Origin: Clostridium sp. UBA4548
GTDB lineage: Bacteria; Bacillota; Clostridia; Clostridiales; Clostridiaceae
Direction: 5' to 3'
Length of the DNA: 64,000 nucleotides
Assembly: GCF_002387895.1 (NCBI RefSeq)
Contig: NZ_DGLI01000001.1
Span: 73,705-137,704, forward strand
In this document: positions 63,729-64,000 of the stretch, piece by piece
Numbering within the stretch: position 1 is the first letter of the stretch
Layout: each line of letters starts with the position of its first letter
The notes under the pieces: generated by a model
The model's input: only the letters and a program-made list of their open reading frames with translations
What the model was told of the DNA's origin: nothing
Databases searched by the model: none
Program-made: the position numbers and the translations under genes

Positions 63729-64000
63729 AATAGTACCCCCATAACAAGAGCTATTAGAATAGCAAAGATGAAACTTAGTATATTTCTACTTACTGCAAAC
63801 TTCAGCCCAAATTCTTGTTTTTCTAAAGGAATAGTCACAACTCCTACCATGGTTAAGGTAGTTAAAAAGGCTACTGAAGGAATAATACTTACCCCCATAT
63901 CCACAAAGGACCCTACCAGTGGAAAGGCCACAAAGGGTGGAATTAAGGTTATACCCCCAACTACAGCAGCGATAACTGTTGAGACAAAGGTGTTTGAACT
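63725..64000 (-). CDS. DUF318-type permease, other half (partial)
   Basis: The gene runs off the window; its start lies beyond 64000. The visible 91 residues (SSNTFVSTVIAAVVGGITLI-PPFVAFPLVGSFVDMGV ... LIALVMGVLL) are two to three membrane segments of the same permease family, ending with ATGA overlap onto the ferredoxin-fused half. The two halves together equal one full-length family member. Confidence 0.8.
   Translation of the reverse strand, partial: SSNTFVSTVIAAVVGGITLIPPFVAFPLVGSFVDMGVSIIPSVAFLTTLTMVGVVTIPLEKQEFGLKFAVSRNILSFIFAILIALVMGVLL

Noticed and set aside
1..64000. CRISPR arrays, tRNA or rRNA genes, prophage modules
   Set aside because: No regularly spaced repeats, cloverleaf-type sequences, rRNA motifs or phage structural genes were seen on reading both strands; a covariance scan was not possible.

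Overview
The window is AT-rich DNA from a spore-forming, low-GC Gram-positive anaerobe of the Clostridium type. Evidence: strong purine-rich ribosome binding sites, frequent GTG/TTG starts, DUF4179 and zinc-finger anti-sigma factors beside ECF sigma factors, a Csp-family (spore germination subtilase) protein, SpoVD-like PBP, LevR, YitT, DUF134 and NifX-type proteins. I see no rRNA, tRNA, CRISPR array, intact insertion sequence or prophage. It reads as an accessory-rich chromosomal stretch with many small transcription units, clear intrinsic terminators and a heavy load of decayed genes.

Layout. 0-10 kb: lipoprotein, LevR-type sigma-54 activator, broken aminoglycoside phosphotransferase, Cys-rich small protein, SDR, and a WYL regulator divergent from a short UvrA-like ABC ATPase. 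10-21 kb: hydrolase, two-gene ABC exporter beside a scrap of a second permease, LysR/MATE pair, two paralogous small 'NIPAG' proteins, FUSC protein, diguanylate cyclase. 21-30 kb: ECF sigma/DUF4179 operon, MarR/NmrA operon, chloramphenicol acetyltransferase with a leader-peptide attenuator, small membrane proteins, a frameshifted secreted bacteriocin-like gene, ISL3 remnants, hemerythrin operon. 30-48 kb: YitT, pseudo-receiver, DUF4180, OsmC, NUDIX-HIT, GNAT, a second ECF/anti-sigma pair with a candidate autoregulated promoter, two chemoreceptors (one frameshifted), DUF401 permease, HxlR divergent from a small enzyme-like gene, class B PBP, third 'NIPAG' paralogue.

47-56 kb looks like one connected neighbourhood: DUF169 protein, MetQ-I-N-like importer, an XRE regulator fused to a cobalamin-binding photoreceptor-type module, a second cobalamin-binding protein translationally coupled to a MacB/LolCDE-like ABC exporter. 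Shared TAACTAAT sites suggest the XRE-B12 protein controls both itself and the importer. Four copies of a roughly 50-120 bp structured repeat (closing stem TATAGGG/CCCTATA, one arm GGAACC/GGTTCC, one variable arm) occur at 51.4, 53.0, 57.2 and 59.9 kb.

56-64 kb: DUF134/NifX divergent pair, Dus, ABM protein, decayed Cache sensor, a hidden CC/Se-motif selenoprotein gene read through an in-frame TGA, a Csp-family pseudoprotease that has lost every catalytic residue, and a split permease whose second half carries a ferredoxin domain. The strongest new observations are the selenoprotein, the dead Csp, the XRE-B12 circuit, the structured repeat and the cat attenuator.
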